From Marispirochaeta sp963667435 (lineage in GTDB: Bacteria; Spirochaetota; Spirochaetia; JC444; Marispirochaetaceae), in the NCBI GenBank assembly GCA_963667435.1, contig OY763414.1:1736001-1800000 (forward strand): a stretch of DNA of 64,000 bases. The letters are read 5' to 3'. Each line of letters opens with the position of its first letter. Position 1 is the stretch's first letter. The position numbers were made by a program, and so were the translations under genes. Below the pieces are notes generated by a model, which saw only the letters and a list, made by a program, of their open reading frames with translations, did no database searches and was not told the DNA's origin. Of this stretch, positions 42,746 to 51,051 are shown in pieces.

Positions 42746-44368
42746 TCAGGTTTCCGTAAGTTGCTGCATGGTCGATTTGAGGCTGCCAACATACTCGTTA
42801 TTTTCATTACCGATCTTTCTTACCCCTTCCGCCTCTGATACAATACTGTCAGCAATCATGGTCAGTTTCAGCAAGTCGTCCGAAAGCAACCGGATTATCC
42901 GGTGAATCTGTTCCTGACTCTTTAATCCCTTTTCCAGCTGCATTTCCATGTTCTGCAGAGAGCCAAGTACATTATCGTTCATACTGGAGAGGTTTTCTGT
43001 TGATCTTGTTATAGCATCTGACTCACTCACAAGTCCGCGAACCCTGGCGCTGATCTGTCCGATGGCATCCTTGATTATCCCCACCTTGTTTGCCACATCA
43101 GTATACATGGCCTTAAGACCCGCACTCTGGGAGACAGTAGTATCTATCTGATCCCTGGTTCCCTCCAGAGTCTTCCGTACAGCCTCGGAGTTCTGGTTAG
43201 TTTCTTCCGAAAGCTTGCGAATCTCTTCAGCAACCACGGCAAATCCCTTACCTGCCTCTCCGGCATGGGCAGCCTCAATGGCAGCGTTCATGGCAAGCAT
43301 ATTTGTACGTCCGGCGATTCCGTCAATAACATCAATAATTTCAAGAATCTCCGAAGTGTAGCGACCGATCTCTTCAACCTTGCGGGAGGTTTCCTCAGCC
43401 TGACTGACACTCTTATCCGCTGTCCTGATAAGATCATCAACAACAGAATTCTTCTCTTCAATCTCCTGCCTAATCATTTCCGCATGAGATAAAATCGCCC
43501 TGGTTGAATCTACCGCAGTGCCGATAGCAGAGGATTGATTCTCGATGCTGCCGCGAACCTTATCCCGGGCATCGGCAACACCGTTGTTTACATCTGCAGA
43601 GGTTTCCGAACTTTCCGTCAGCTCTCCAATGCGGATCTCCATGGAACCGACACTTGTACGCATCTCATTGGAGGTTTCAACAGTGTTATGGGCGGAAGTA
43701 GCCAGTGCCTCCCCGATATTCAGCGTATCGGAAACAGTATCAACCGCTTTCTGCAGCCGGCCCAACCGCTCTTCAGAACGAAGGCGGTCGCTTTCCATGG
43801 TTCTGAAACTGCGCTGCTGCATACTGAAAAGCTGAATAACAAAAATTCCGGAAAATACACTGAGAAGAAAAGCAGCCCCCATTTCCTGATACACAACGGC
43901 TTTCTCGATAGTACTTATTGAAGGCACCACCCTAACAATAAACAGTCCAATCTCGGTTGCAAGAATAAGACCTACTATTCCGAATATCTGCCATGTAGTA
44001 TAGGCAAACAGAGAGGAACTGAGCATAACCGGAATAAAATAGGTTGGAAGTGCAAACAGCTCCAGTTCGGAAACAATATCCCGGATAAAAAACAACCCGG
44101 CGGCAGCCATGTAAAAGAGAAAAATATTTACCACTGAAACAATTTTAAACTTGCCCCGGAAAAGAAAAACCATACCAAGCCCAAGAACAAGGCTGACTGT
44201 AAGTTCTCCCAGTCCCATGGCAATATGTCCGCCGGAAAGCCGCAGTATCGCCAGAATCAGAAAACCCCAGAATATAAATAAGTTAACGAGAAATAGAGCA
44301 ACTACCTTTTCTTGTATGACGATCCCGGAATGAGAGTACACACTGCGAAGCTTCTTTAGGATATTCAT
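42746..44368 (-). CDS. Methyl-accepting chemotaxis protein with multi-TM N-terminus
   Basis: 540 residues. The first about 200 contain six hydrophobic segments with almost no periplasmic loop, unlike ordinary two-TM receptors, and there is no clear HAMP domain. The cytoplasmic part is a long coiled coil with the receptor tip IAGRTNMLAMNAAIEAAHAG followed by KGFAVVAEEIRKLSEET, the CheA/CheW contact site. The membrane domain suggests sensing of a membrane-soluble or energy-related signal (inference). It ends 43 nt before the dehydrogenase gene. Confidence 0.92.
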   Translation of the reverse strand: MNILKKLRSVYSHSGIVIQEKVVALFLVNLFIFWGFLILAILRLSGGHIAMGLGELTVSLVLGLGMVFLFRGKFKIVSVVNIFLFYMAAAGLFFIRDIVSELELFALPTYFIPVMLSSSLFAYTTWQIFGIVGLILATEIGLFIVRVVPSISTIEKAVVYQEMGAAFLLSVFSGIFVIQLFSMQQRSFRTMESDRLRSEERLGRLQKAVDTVSDTLNIGEALATSAHNTVETSNEMRTSVGSMEIRIGELTESSETSADVNNGVADARDKVRGSIENQSSAIGTAVDSTRAILSHAEMIRQEIEEKNSVVDDLIRTADKSVSQAEETSRKVEEIGRYTSEILEIIDVIDGIAGRTNMLAMNAAIEAAHAGEAGKGFAVVAEEIRKLSEETNQNSEAVRKTLEGTRDQIDTTVSQSAGLKAMYTDVANKVGIIKDAIGQISARVRGLVSESDAITRSTENLSSMNDNVLGSLQNMEMQLEKGLKSQEQIHRIIRLLSDDLLKLTMIADSIVSEAEGVRKIGNENNEYVGSLKSTMQQLTET

Positions 44369-44422
44369 GCAACCTCCGGAAAAAAACCTGTTTTTTTATA
44401 GTATCGGAATAAAAAAGCACTT

Positions 44423-45253
44423 TTAAAAATAGAGACTTACTCCTGCATCATAGCATGTAAGTTCAGCGGTTTCTGATGCCAGATAATTTATTCCGCCGAA
44501 AAGAGTATAATTACTTATATGAAAATTCAGCCGGCTTTCAATATGACCGAAGGTTATATTCTCAAAAGTGTATCCTCCGGCACGGAAAAAAAGAGAGACC
44601 GGTTTGAATGGCCAGGATCGTAGAACAATGCCTCCTGCACCACCGGTTCTGTCAAGCATGCCGCGGAAAAACGCACCCTGGGCGTAGAATGACATGGAAA
44701 ACAGGTTGGCCTGCACGAGCGGCATATCCAGACCTGCTGTAGTAATATGCAGAGTACTGCTGCCATCGGAAATTACACGGTAATTAATATCGGGGCCGAA
44801 ATACTGATTGAATCTACCCTGTAGAGAAACCATAGTTCCCGGCTCCAGATCATCTGTCAGACTGCCGGCTGAGGAGAGTTCCAGCCAGTGGTGCTTATGG
44901 GCTGCTCGTCTAACATCCGGATTCCCGTAATAAGCTGAATCCAGGCTCTCCCAGTCATGGTTGATAAAATTATTCTCCTGCGGTTCCAGGGGAACATAGG
45001 GTGCGGAATTGTAATAGACGGTTCCATTGTGGGCAATCCAGACCCAGACAGTAATCTGGAAGAGAAAATCAACAAAGGGATTGCTTCCCCCTCCGCCGGA
45101 ATCCTGTCCGGATCCATAGTCGCCGGAATCAGAATTTTCCTTCTCTTCCTTTTTTACATCATCACCGAATCCCTGAAGATCGGCCCATAGCAGTCCGGAT
45201 GTACTCGTGGAGAGAATAAGGAAAACCAGAATGAACAGCTGAAACTTTCTCAT
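44423..45253 (-). CDS. Predicted outer-membrane beta-barrel protein
   Basis: 276 residues. Signal peptide (FQLFILVFLILSTSTSGLLWA), then an Asp/Ser/Gly-rich low-complexity linker (about 25-60), one hydrophobic stretch (FVDFLFQITVWVWIA), and a C-terminal half of alternating hydrophobic and polar strands ending in Phe (AGVSLYF), as in outer-membrane barrels. Not recognised as a named family. It is upstream of the chemoreceptor gene (54-nt gap), possibly cotranscribed. Confidence 0.65.
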   Translation of the reverse strand: MRKFQLFILVFLILSTSTSGLLWADLQGFGDDVKKEEKENSDSGDYGSGQDSGGGGSNPFVDFLFQITVWVWIAHNGTVYYNSAPYVPLEPQENNFINHDWESLDSAYYGNPDVRRAAHKHHWLELSSAGSLTDDLEPGTMVSLQGRFNQYFGPDINYRVISDGSSTLHITTAGLDMPLVQANLFSMSFYAQGAFFRGMLDRTGGAGGIVLRSWPFKPVSLFFRAGGYTFENITFGHIESRLNFHISNYTLFGGINYLASETAELTCYDAGVSLYF

Positions 45254-45302
45254 ACACCAACCCTAATTCATGACATAAGCAATTGCAATCAGCATTCGGG
45301 TT

Positions 45303-46268
45303 TTATCTGGTATTTCCAATCAGAGAAATCCAGTCCGGTGCCGGTGCTTCATAAGAGGAAAGCGCAGAGTCCTCTGCATCGGGCAGTGCAAATGCAAGGC
45401 GGCTGCTCTGAAGGGCCTGATAATTTAGGACCAATGTTTCATGGTCTTCCGGTGTCATTTTTCCTGAAGCAAAGCGGAGAAAGAGAGTCTCATCCCTGCC
45501 ATAAATTTTGTCACCCACCAGGGGAAAGCCGAGGGAACAGAGGGTAGCCCGGATCTGATGAGTCTTTCCTGTGTGGAGGGTACAGCGAAGCAGGGAATAC
45601 CCGGCAACCCGCTCCATACAGGCAAAACCGGTTTTACAGTAGCTCCGCTCCCCTGCTCCGGTATCACCCGGGTCCTCTGCATCCTGATCTTCAACATACC
45701 GGCGCTTTTTTCGGATAACACTGCTACTGTCTTTTTCCAGCCAGCCGGTGGCATCATACATCTCCGGGAAATTACCATGAACCAGTGCAAGATACTCTTT
45801 CTCTACCTGCCGGTTCTTCAAAATGGTAAACATATATGTAGCCGCCGTCTTGTTCCTGGCGGCAATCATAAGTCCCGAAGTTTCCCGGTCAAGCCGGTTA
45901 GCCAGGTAAATTTCTCCATAGCGCTCCTTCAACATGCTTACCAGGGTGTTGTGCAGGTATATGCCGCCCGAGTGGCAGGGAAGATCCGGGGGCTTGTTAA
46001 TTATCAGAATATTTGGATCTTCATGTATCAGCGAGTAATTTCTGTTAACCTCCGGCTCAGGCACAGGTGGAGGGTCATAGCTTACCAGCATACCTTTTCT
46101 GAGTTCCAGGCCGGAGAGCACCGGTTTGCCGTCAACAAGAATCCTCCCCTGAAGAATCTCATCTTCCCATCCGGCCATGGACCGGTAGGTATAACGTCGG
46201 GCAAGCCAGGAAGAAAGTAAAAGCCCCTCTTCATGAGGGGCTATGATCATATTACGTCGGTTACGCAT
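45303..46268 (-). CDS. RluA-family pseudouridine synthase
   Basis: 321 residues. An S4-like RNA-binding region is at the N-terminus (LLLSSWLARRYTY...ILVDGKPV). The catalytic Asp lies in ANRLDRETSGLMI (Asn replaces the usual His of HRLDxxTSG). Further motifs: ILIINKPPDLPCH, LHTGKTHQIRATL and GFPLVGDKIYG. It isomerises uridine in rRNA or tRNA; which site cannot be told. It starts 17 nt after the pyk stop codon on the same strand. Confidence 0.92.
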   Translation of the reverse strand: MRNRRNMIIAPHEEGLLLSSWLARRYTYRSMAGWEDEILQGRILVDGKPVLSGLELRKGMLVSYDPPPVPEPEVNRNYSLIHEDPNILIINKPPDLPCHSGGIYLHNTLVSMLKERYGEIYLANRLDRETSGLMIAARNKTAATYMFTILKNRQVEKEYLALVHGNFPEMYDATGWLEKDSSSVIRKKRRYVEDQDAEDPGDTGAGERSYCKTGFACMERVAGYSLLRCTLHTGKTHQIRATLCSLGFPLVGDKIYGRDETLFLRFASGKMTPEDHETLVLNYQALQSSRLAFALPDAEDSALSSYEAPAPDWISLIGNTR

Positions 46269-46284
46269 ACTTTTCGCGGATAAA

Positions 46285-47712
46285 TCAGATAGTTTCTATC
46301 TTGAGCATGTTAGTGCTGGGACTTTCGATTAATGGGATACCGGCAACATAGACAACCTTGTCACCCCGCTTTACAAATCCCAGTTCAAGAGCCTGCTTCC
46401 GCGCCTTCTGTATGGTAGCGTCCGTCTCTCCAACATTGTCCATCAAAACACCTTCCACTCCCCATAGAATAGAGAGAGACCGGATAACATCCTCATTCTC
46501 GGCAAAGGCGATAATGGGCATGGAAACCCGGTACTTTGACAGCATTCGGGCGGTACGCCCCCGTTTGGTTATAACAATAATGGCAGCTGCTTCCGCCTCT
46601 TCCGCCATACGGCAGGCAGCATGACAGATACTCTCCGAATCAGTGAGAGAGCCGTGATTTTTCAGGTACCCGCCTTTGCGCACCAAAGCGGGCTTCCCCT
46701 CCGCTGCGGAGACAACCTGGTCCATAATCCGAACAGCATTAGCAGGGCCTACACCAACGGAAGTTTCGGCAGAAAGCATAACAGCATCGGTTCCGTCAAA
46801 AACTGCATTGGCCACATCGCTGGCTTCTGCTCTGGTAGGTCGGGGATTGGCAATCATGGACTCAAGCATCTGGGTAGCTGTAATTACCGGAGTATTCGCC
46901 TGGTTGCATTTCTCGATAATCATCTTCTGCAGGATCGGAACATCCTCGGTGGGCATCTCCACACCAAGATCACCCCGGGCAACCATGACAATATCCGCCT
47001 CGGCGATAATACCATCAATATCTGCAATTGCCTCAGGCTTCTCTATTTTGGCAATGATGGGAAGTGTTTTCCCCCGATCCTTCATCAGCCATCGAAGTTC
47101 TTTAATGTCGTCCCGGTTGCGAACAAAAGAGAGGGCGACAAAGTCGATGGGCTGGGAGATAATGAACTCCAGATCCTGTTTGTCCTTTTCAGATATCGAT
47201 GATGCACTCACCTTTACTCCGGGAAGGTTCAGCCCCTTGCGGGATTTAAGCACACCGTCGTTCATAACCTTACAACGCACTTTCTTCTGGTCGGTGGAAA
47301 CAACCTCCAGGCGAATCAGTCCGTCATCAATCAGGATTGTATCCCCGGAGGCAACATCCTCAGCCAGCCTTTTATAGGCCGTGGGAACACACTCCCGGGT
47401 ACCGGTGCATTTTTCGGTGGTTATTATAAGCTCTTCCCCTTCGGAAACAGGTATTTCATTCTCAAGATCTCCCAGGCGTATTTTCGGACCGCAGAGATCT
47501 GCCAGAATTGCGATTGGTCTTCCGGTCCGCGCCGCCGCCTCTTTAACATTGGCAACCGCCTGACCATGAAAATCATAATCACCGTGGGAAAAATTCAGCC
47601 GGACAATGTCCAATCCCGCAATAATCATTTTCTCAAGCATTGCCGTCTCGATGGAGGCTGGCCCGACAGTCCCGATTATCTTTGTCTTGGTAAAAATTTT
47701 ATCTCTGTTCAT
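46285..47712 (-). CDS. pyk: Pyruvate kinase
   Basis: 475 residues, usual length. Converts phosphoenolpyruvate + ADP to pyruvate + ATP. Motifs: TVGPASIE near the start, VRLNFSHGDYDFH, the active-site IIAKIEKPEAI with catalytic Lys, MVARGDLGVEMP, and the C-terminal regulatory domain (SADAVMLSAET region before it, GVEGVLMDN...TNMLKIETI at the end). Feeds pyruvate to the PFOR encoded in the same window. Confidence 0.97.
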   Translation of the reverse strand: MNRDKIFTKTKIIGTVGPASIETAMLEKMIIAGLDIVRLNFSHGDYDFHGQAVANVKEAAARTGRPIAILADLCGPKIRLGDLENEIPVSEGEELIITTEKCTGTRECVPTAYKRLAEDVASGDTILIDDGLIRLEVVSTDQKKVRCKVMNDGVLKSRKGLNLPGVKVSASSISEKDKQDLEFIISQPIDFVALSFVRNRDDIKELRWLMKDRGKTLPIIAKIEKPEAIADIDGIIAEADIVMVARGDLGVEMPTEDVPILQKMIIEKCNQANTPVITATQMLESMIANPRPTRAEASDVANAVFDGTDAVMLSAETSVGVGPANAVRIMDQVVSAAEGKPALVRKGGYLKNHGSLTDSESICHAACRMAEEAEAAAIIVITKRGRTARMLSKYRVSMPIIAFAENEDVIRSLSILWGVEGVLMDNVGETDATIQKARKQALELGFVKRGDKVVYVAGIPLIESPSTNMLKIETI

Positions 47713-47816
47713 ACCTTAATGGTACAATTCCGCCGCCGCTATAGCAAGTAGGTTCAAATTTTTACATTGAGGATTAATCCCTTTTTAACCTTTCGTTTAC
47801 ACGCTACACTGGAGTC

Positions 47817-48491
47817 ATGAAACAACGCGCCCGAACCTGGATAGAAGCACACATACCCCTGAAAGCAGAACTTCCGAGAAGCGAAGAGCTGGTAAACAGT
47901 CTAACTCATGCAGCAGGACTGCTGCTCGCCCTCGGAGGAACAGTGCCTCTGATGCTGAAAGCAAAAGCAGGAGGACTCCCCTGGATGACCTTTTCCGCCC
48001 TGGCATTCTCTCTTTCCATGATACTCCTCTACGGTGCTTCCGCAGTTTATCACATTCTGAATCACGGCTTCAGCAAGCGGGTTGGCAGGATATTCGACCA
48101 CCTTGCAATCTACCTGCTTATTGCCGGGACCTACACCCCTATTGCCTTCCGCATATGGGAACCTGAAGGGCCGGTTATTCTAACAATCCTCTGGATGCTG
48201 GTAGCGGTCGGGATTCTGCTGAAAATCTTTTTCTGGCAGCGAATACGCATTCTCCATACCGCCGTCTATCTGGCTATGGGATGGCTGATAGTGTTCTTCT
48301 GGAAACCGGTTATACAAAGAATCCCCGGAGAGTTTATCCCCTGGGCCATCGCTGGCGGGTTATTCTATACCGTGGGGGTTATTTTTTATGCCTGGAAGAA
48401 GCTGCCCTGGTCACATGCAATCTGGCATCTTTTTGTACTAACAGGATCAATAGCTTTTTATATAGGGATTTACCGTCATATAGTTATCTGA
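47817..48491 (+). CDS. Hemolysin III / PAQR-family membrane protein
   Basis: 224 residues, seven TM segments. The family residues are present: EELVNSLTHAAGLLLALGG at the N-terminus, GASAVYHIL, FDHLAIYLLIAGTYTP, and HAIWHLFVLTGSIAFY near the end, which supply the conserved Ser/His/Asp metal site of PAQR proteins. Bacterial members are tied to membrane lipid homeostasis or hydrolase activity; haemolysis is a historical label. GGAGT precedes the ATG. Divergent from pyk. Confidence 0.92.
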   Translation: MKQRARTWIEAHIPLKAELPRSEELVNSLTHAAGLLLALGGTVPLMLKAKAGGLPWMTFSALAFSLSMILLYGASAVYHILNHGFSKRVGRIFDHLAIYLLIAGTYTPIAFRIWEPEGPVILTILWMLVAVGILLKIFFWQRIRILHTAVYLAMGWLIVFFWKPVIQRIPGEFIPWAIAGGLFYTVGVIFYAWKKLPWSHAIWHLFVLTGSIAFYIGIYRHIVI

Positions 48492-48550
48492 TAACCTTCC
48501 CCTCGCCCCGAGGCCTGAATGAGGCCCCGCACTTTCAGGTCTTCTGCTTT

Positions 48551-48640
48551 CCCTCACCCCCGTCCCCTCTCCCAACGGGCGAGGGGTGAAAAGCAACGAT
48601 ATATCACTCTCCCTTTGGGAGAGGGGCGGGGTGAGGGTCC
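48551..48640. repeat. REP/MITE-like GC-rich element, copy 3
   Basis: Begins CCCTCACCCCCG, ends GGGGTGAGGGTCC, with inner blocks CCCCTCTCCC...GGGCGAGGGG and CTCTCCC-TTT-GGGAGAG. A half-copy (TTCCCCTCGCCCCGAGG) precedes it near 48498. Confidence 0.75.
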
Positions 48641-48706
48641 TGACATAGGGAAAGAGCTAAGGGAAATTTCCTTTACAGCTGTAATATGCAGTATATTTTG
48701 ATCAAT

Positions 48707-49195
48707 ATGAACTATTCACTTTTTATAGATCTGGACGGTGTTCTGGTTGATTTTGATCGTGGAGTTCTTGAAACCACCGGAAAATATCCCCGGGAACAGA
48801 GCCCCGGTCGGATGTGGTCCATCCTGGCAAGGACAGACGACTTCTACAATATTTTAGAATGGACAGACGACGGGCATAGTTTGTGGGATTATGTACAATC
48901 CTTCTCACCAAGAATTCTCACCGGGCTTCCCCGGGGAAAATGGGCGGAACCACAGAAGCGCAGCTGGTGCAGCAGGGAACTCGGACCGGACGTACCTGTA
49001 ACCACCTGCATGTCCCGGGAAAAAGCAGTACAGGGCAGAAATCTCACCCCCGACGGATATACCCCCCTGCTGGTAGATGACAGACTCAGTCTGAAAGAGG
49101 CATGGGAAGAGATGGGTGGTATTTTTATTCACCATACCTCCGCCGAAAACAGTATACAAATGTTGAGGAACGTTGGCTTGGCCAATTTATCTTAA
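48707..49195 (+). CDS. HAD-superfamily phosphatase, 5'(3')-deoxyribonucleotidase-like
   Basis: About 162 residues from the ATG at 48707 (a second ATG at 48686 is possible; neither has a good ribosome site). Motif I is FIDLDGVLVDFDRGV (DxDG, nucleophile and acid Asp). Later PLLVDDRLSLKEAW supplies the motif IV acidic pair, and a Lys in EKAVQ the motif III base. The layout fits NT5C-type nucleotidases that dephosphorylate deoxynucleoside monophosphates. The substrate is not proven. Confidence 0.75.
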   Translation: MNYSLFIDLDGVLVDFDRGVLETTGKYPREQSPGRMWSILARTDDFYNILEWTDDGHSLWDYVQSFSPRILTGLPRGKWAEPQKRSWCSRELGPDVPVTTCMSREKAVQGRNLTPDGYTPLLVDDRLSLKEAWEEMGGIFIHHTSAENSIQMLRNVGLANLS

Positions 49196-49619
49196 TTTTC
49201 TCTATTTTGGCATGATTTTTCTCGTCAAAACACTTGTAATAGATAAAAAAATACTGTAATATCCATTCATTGTCAGAGAGCTTGCCGGACCAGTTGATCA
49301 TCATAAGGCATACAGCCGGGGTGTAACTGCAACTTCATAAGCCTATCCTGCACCTCGATCCGGCGGGCTCTATGACATACTTCCTTATTTTCAGAACTCC
49401 CTTGCCAAGAAACAATAAACTCCCTATTTTATGTAAAAGCCGCCTCAAAAACGGGGTATTTTCCCTGAACCGGATTGAAAGGTTTTGCCGCACATCCACC
49501 CGATTACTGGATATAGCGTTTAGTTGAAGGGCAGGAAGCAGGAAATCCTGATATCCTATTTGCCGGATTAGAGTAGTTTTTAGAGACGGATAGAAGTACA
49601 TCAACTTTCAGGAGTATCC
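49196..49619. other. Noncoding stretch before zwf
   Basis: 424 bp without a convincing gene. An 89-codon leftward frame (49335-49604) has no ribosome site or recognisable domain and is not called. The right end holds the zwf ribosome site (CAGGAG); an AT-rich part near 49200-49265 could carry promoter elements, but none is clear. Confidence 0.4.
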
Positions 49620-50951
49620 ATGGCTGTTACCAATACTGCGATTCTCATACTTGGTGCCTCGGGAGATCTGGCAAAACGAAAACTGATTCCCGCCCTTGAA
49701 CGCCTATACAGAAAAGATGAACTGGACAGCAGTTGCAGAATAATCGGTTCCGGACGTACCGCTTTTACCGACCATGAATTCCGTGATCATTTCGATGTTC
49801 CTGAAGATTTTGCCTCCCTCCTCCATTATCACCAGGGACTCGAGGGAATCCGTGCCTATGTGTACAGTCTCAAACAGTTTGAACGGGTTATCATATTCTT
49901 CTCCCTTCCCCCCAAAGTCTACGGCAGCACAGCCGCAGAACTGAGCGTTGAGGGATTCGGTAAAGAAACAACCCTTATTATTGAAAAACCCTTCGGTTAT
50001 GATATTGAAAGTGCCAGAGTTCTTAACCGGGAACTCCAGAGCTATTTTAATGAACTGCAGATTTTCCGTATTGACCACTACCTGGCAAAGGAAGCAGTAC
50101 AAAATATTCTGGTATTCCGTTTTGCCAATGCCTTGTTTCACCCTATCTGGAACTCCCGCTACATTGAATCCATCCAGATAAATGCACTGGAGGACATCGG
50201 TGTAGAGGACCGGGGAGCCTATTTCGACGGTGCCGGAATTATCCGTGATATGGTACAGAACCACTTGATGCAGCTTCTCAGTCTGCTAACCATGGAAGCT
50301 CCGGTAAGCCTCGAAGCGGAGGAGATCCGTAATCAGAAGATGCAGGTGTTGAAAGCCCTGGAGGTAAAACGCTGGGCAAAACTTCAGTATCAGGGATACC
50401 ATGATGAAAAAGGCGTTCCTGCAGGATCTAAAACAGAAACCTATGCTGAAATTGAGCTGACCATTAACAACTTCCGATGGACAGGGATTCCTATTTACGT
50501 TCGCACCGGTAAAGCAGTGGGCCGGAAAGGAACAGAAATAGGCATCCGCTTTAAGCAGGGGCCGAAACTTCTGTACAACCAGGACGGAGGAGTACCTCCC
50601 AACCAGATCATCTTCAATATTCAGCCCGATGCGGGTATCCTTATGGATTTCATGACCAAGGAACCCGGCGCAGACGGAAAGCTGAGCTCTACCAGCATGA
50701 CATTCTGTTATTCCGACAGCTTCAGAGATGCTGATATCCCCGAAGCCTATCAGAAACTGCTTCTGGATGCTCTGAAGGGAGACCGTACACTCTTTGTCAG
50801 TGCCCAGGAAACGGAACTCTCCTGGGAAAAATTTGCCGAAGCCCTCAAGGAAGAGCAGCCGCAGGTATACGAAGTCGGGAAACTGCCGGAATCGGCCCTG
50901 GGAATTGAGTGGATTGAGTTTGAACACTACGGGTCTGCCTGCAGATATTAG
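49620..50951 (+). CDS. zwf: Glucose-6-phosphate 1-dehydrogenase
   Basis: 443 residues, somewhat shorter than the common 480-510. It oxidises glucose-6-phosphate to 6-phosphogluconolactone with NAD(P)+, the entry to the oxidative pentose phosphate path. N-terminal LILGASGDLAKRKLIPAL is the dinucleotide site, IIEKPFGYDIESA follows, and the active-site RIDHYLAKEAVQN (Lys, His) is intact. IPIYVRTGKAV and the C-terminal FEHYGSACRY also fit. CAGGAG precedes the ATG. Confidence 0.95.
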   Translation: MAVTNTAILILGASGDLAKRKLIPALERLYRKDELDSSCRIIGSGRTAFTDHEFRDHFDVPEDFASLLHYHQGLEGIRAYVYSLKQFERVIIFFSLPPKVYGSTAAELSVEGFGKETTLIIEKPFGYDIESARVLNRELQSYFNELQIFRIDHYLAKEAVQNILVFRFANALFHPIWNSRYIESIQINALEDIGVEDRGAYFDGAGIIRDMVQNHLMQLLSLLTMEAPVSLEAEEIRNQKMQVLKALEVKRWAKLQYQGYHDEKGVPAGSKTETYAEIELTINNFRWTGIPIYVRTGKAVGRKGTEIGIRFKQGPKLLYNQDGGVPPNQIIFNIQPDAGILMDFMTKEPGADGKLSSTSMTFCYSDSFRDADIPEAYQKLLLDALKGDRTLFVSAQETELSWEKFAEALKEEQPQVYEVGKLPESALGIEWIEFEHYGSACRY

Positions 50952-51051
50952 CAGTCATTAACCCCTGTTATTTTCTCCCGCATTCCACTATTATGGTCCC
51001 CTGAATATAGCACAATTAGGCACCGTTTTTAGGGAAGGAGTTTTTAGGTAG

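Noticed and set aside
49335..49604. 89-codon minus-strand frame before zwf
   Set aside because: No ribosome site, no domain, low-complexity Leu/Arg content; treated as noncoding.
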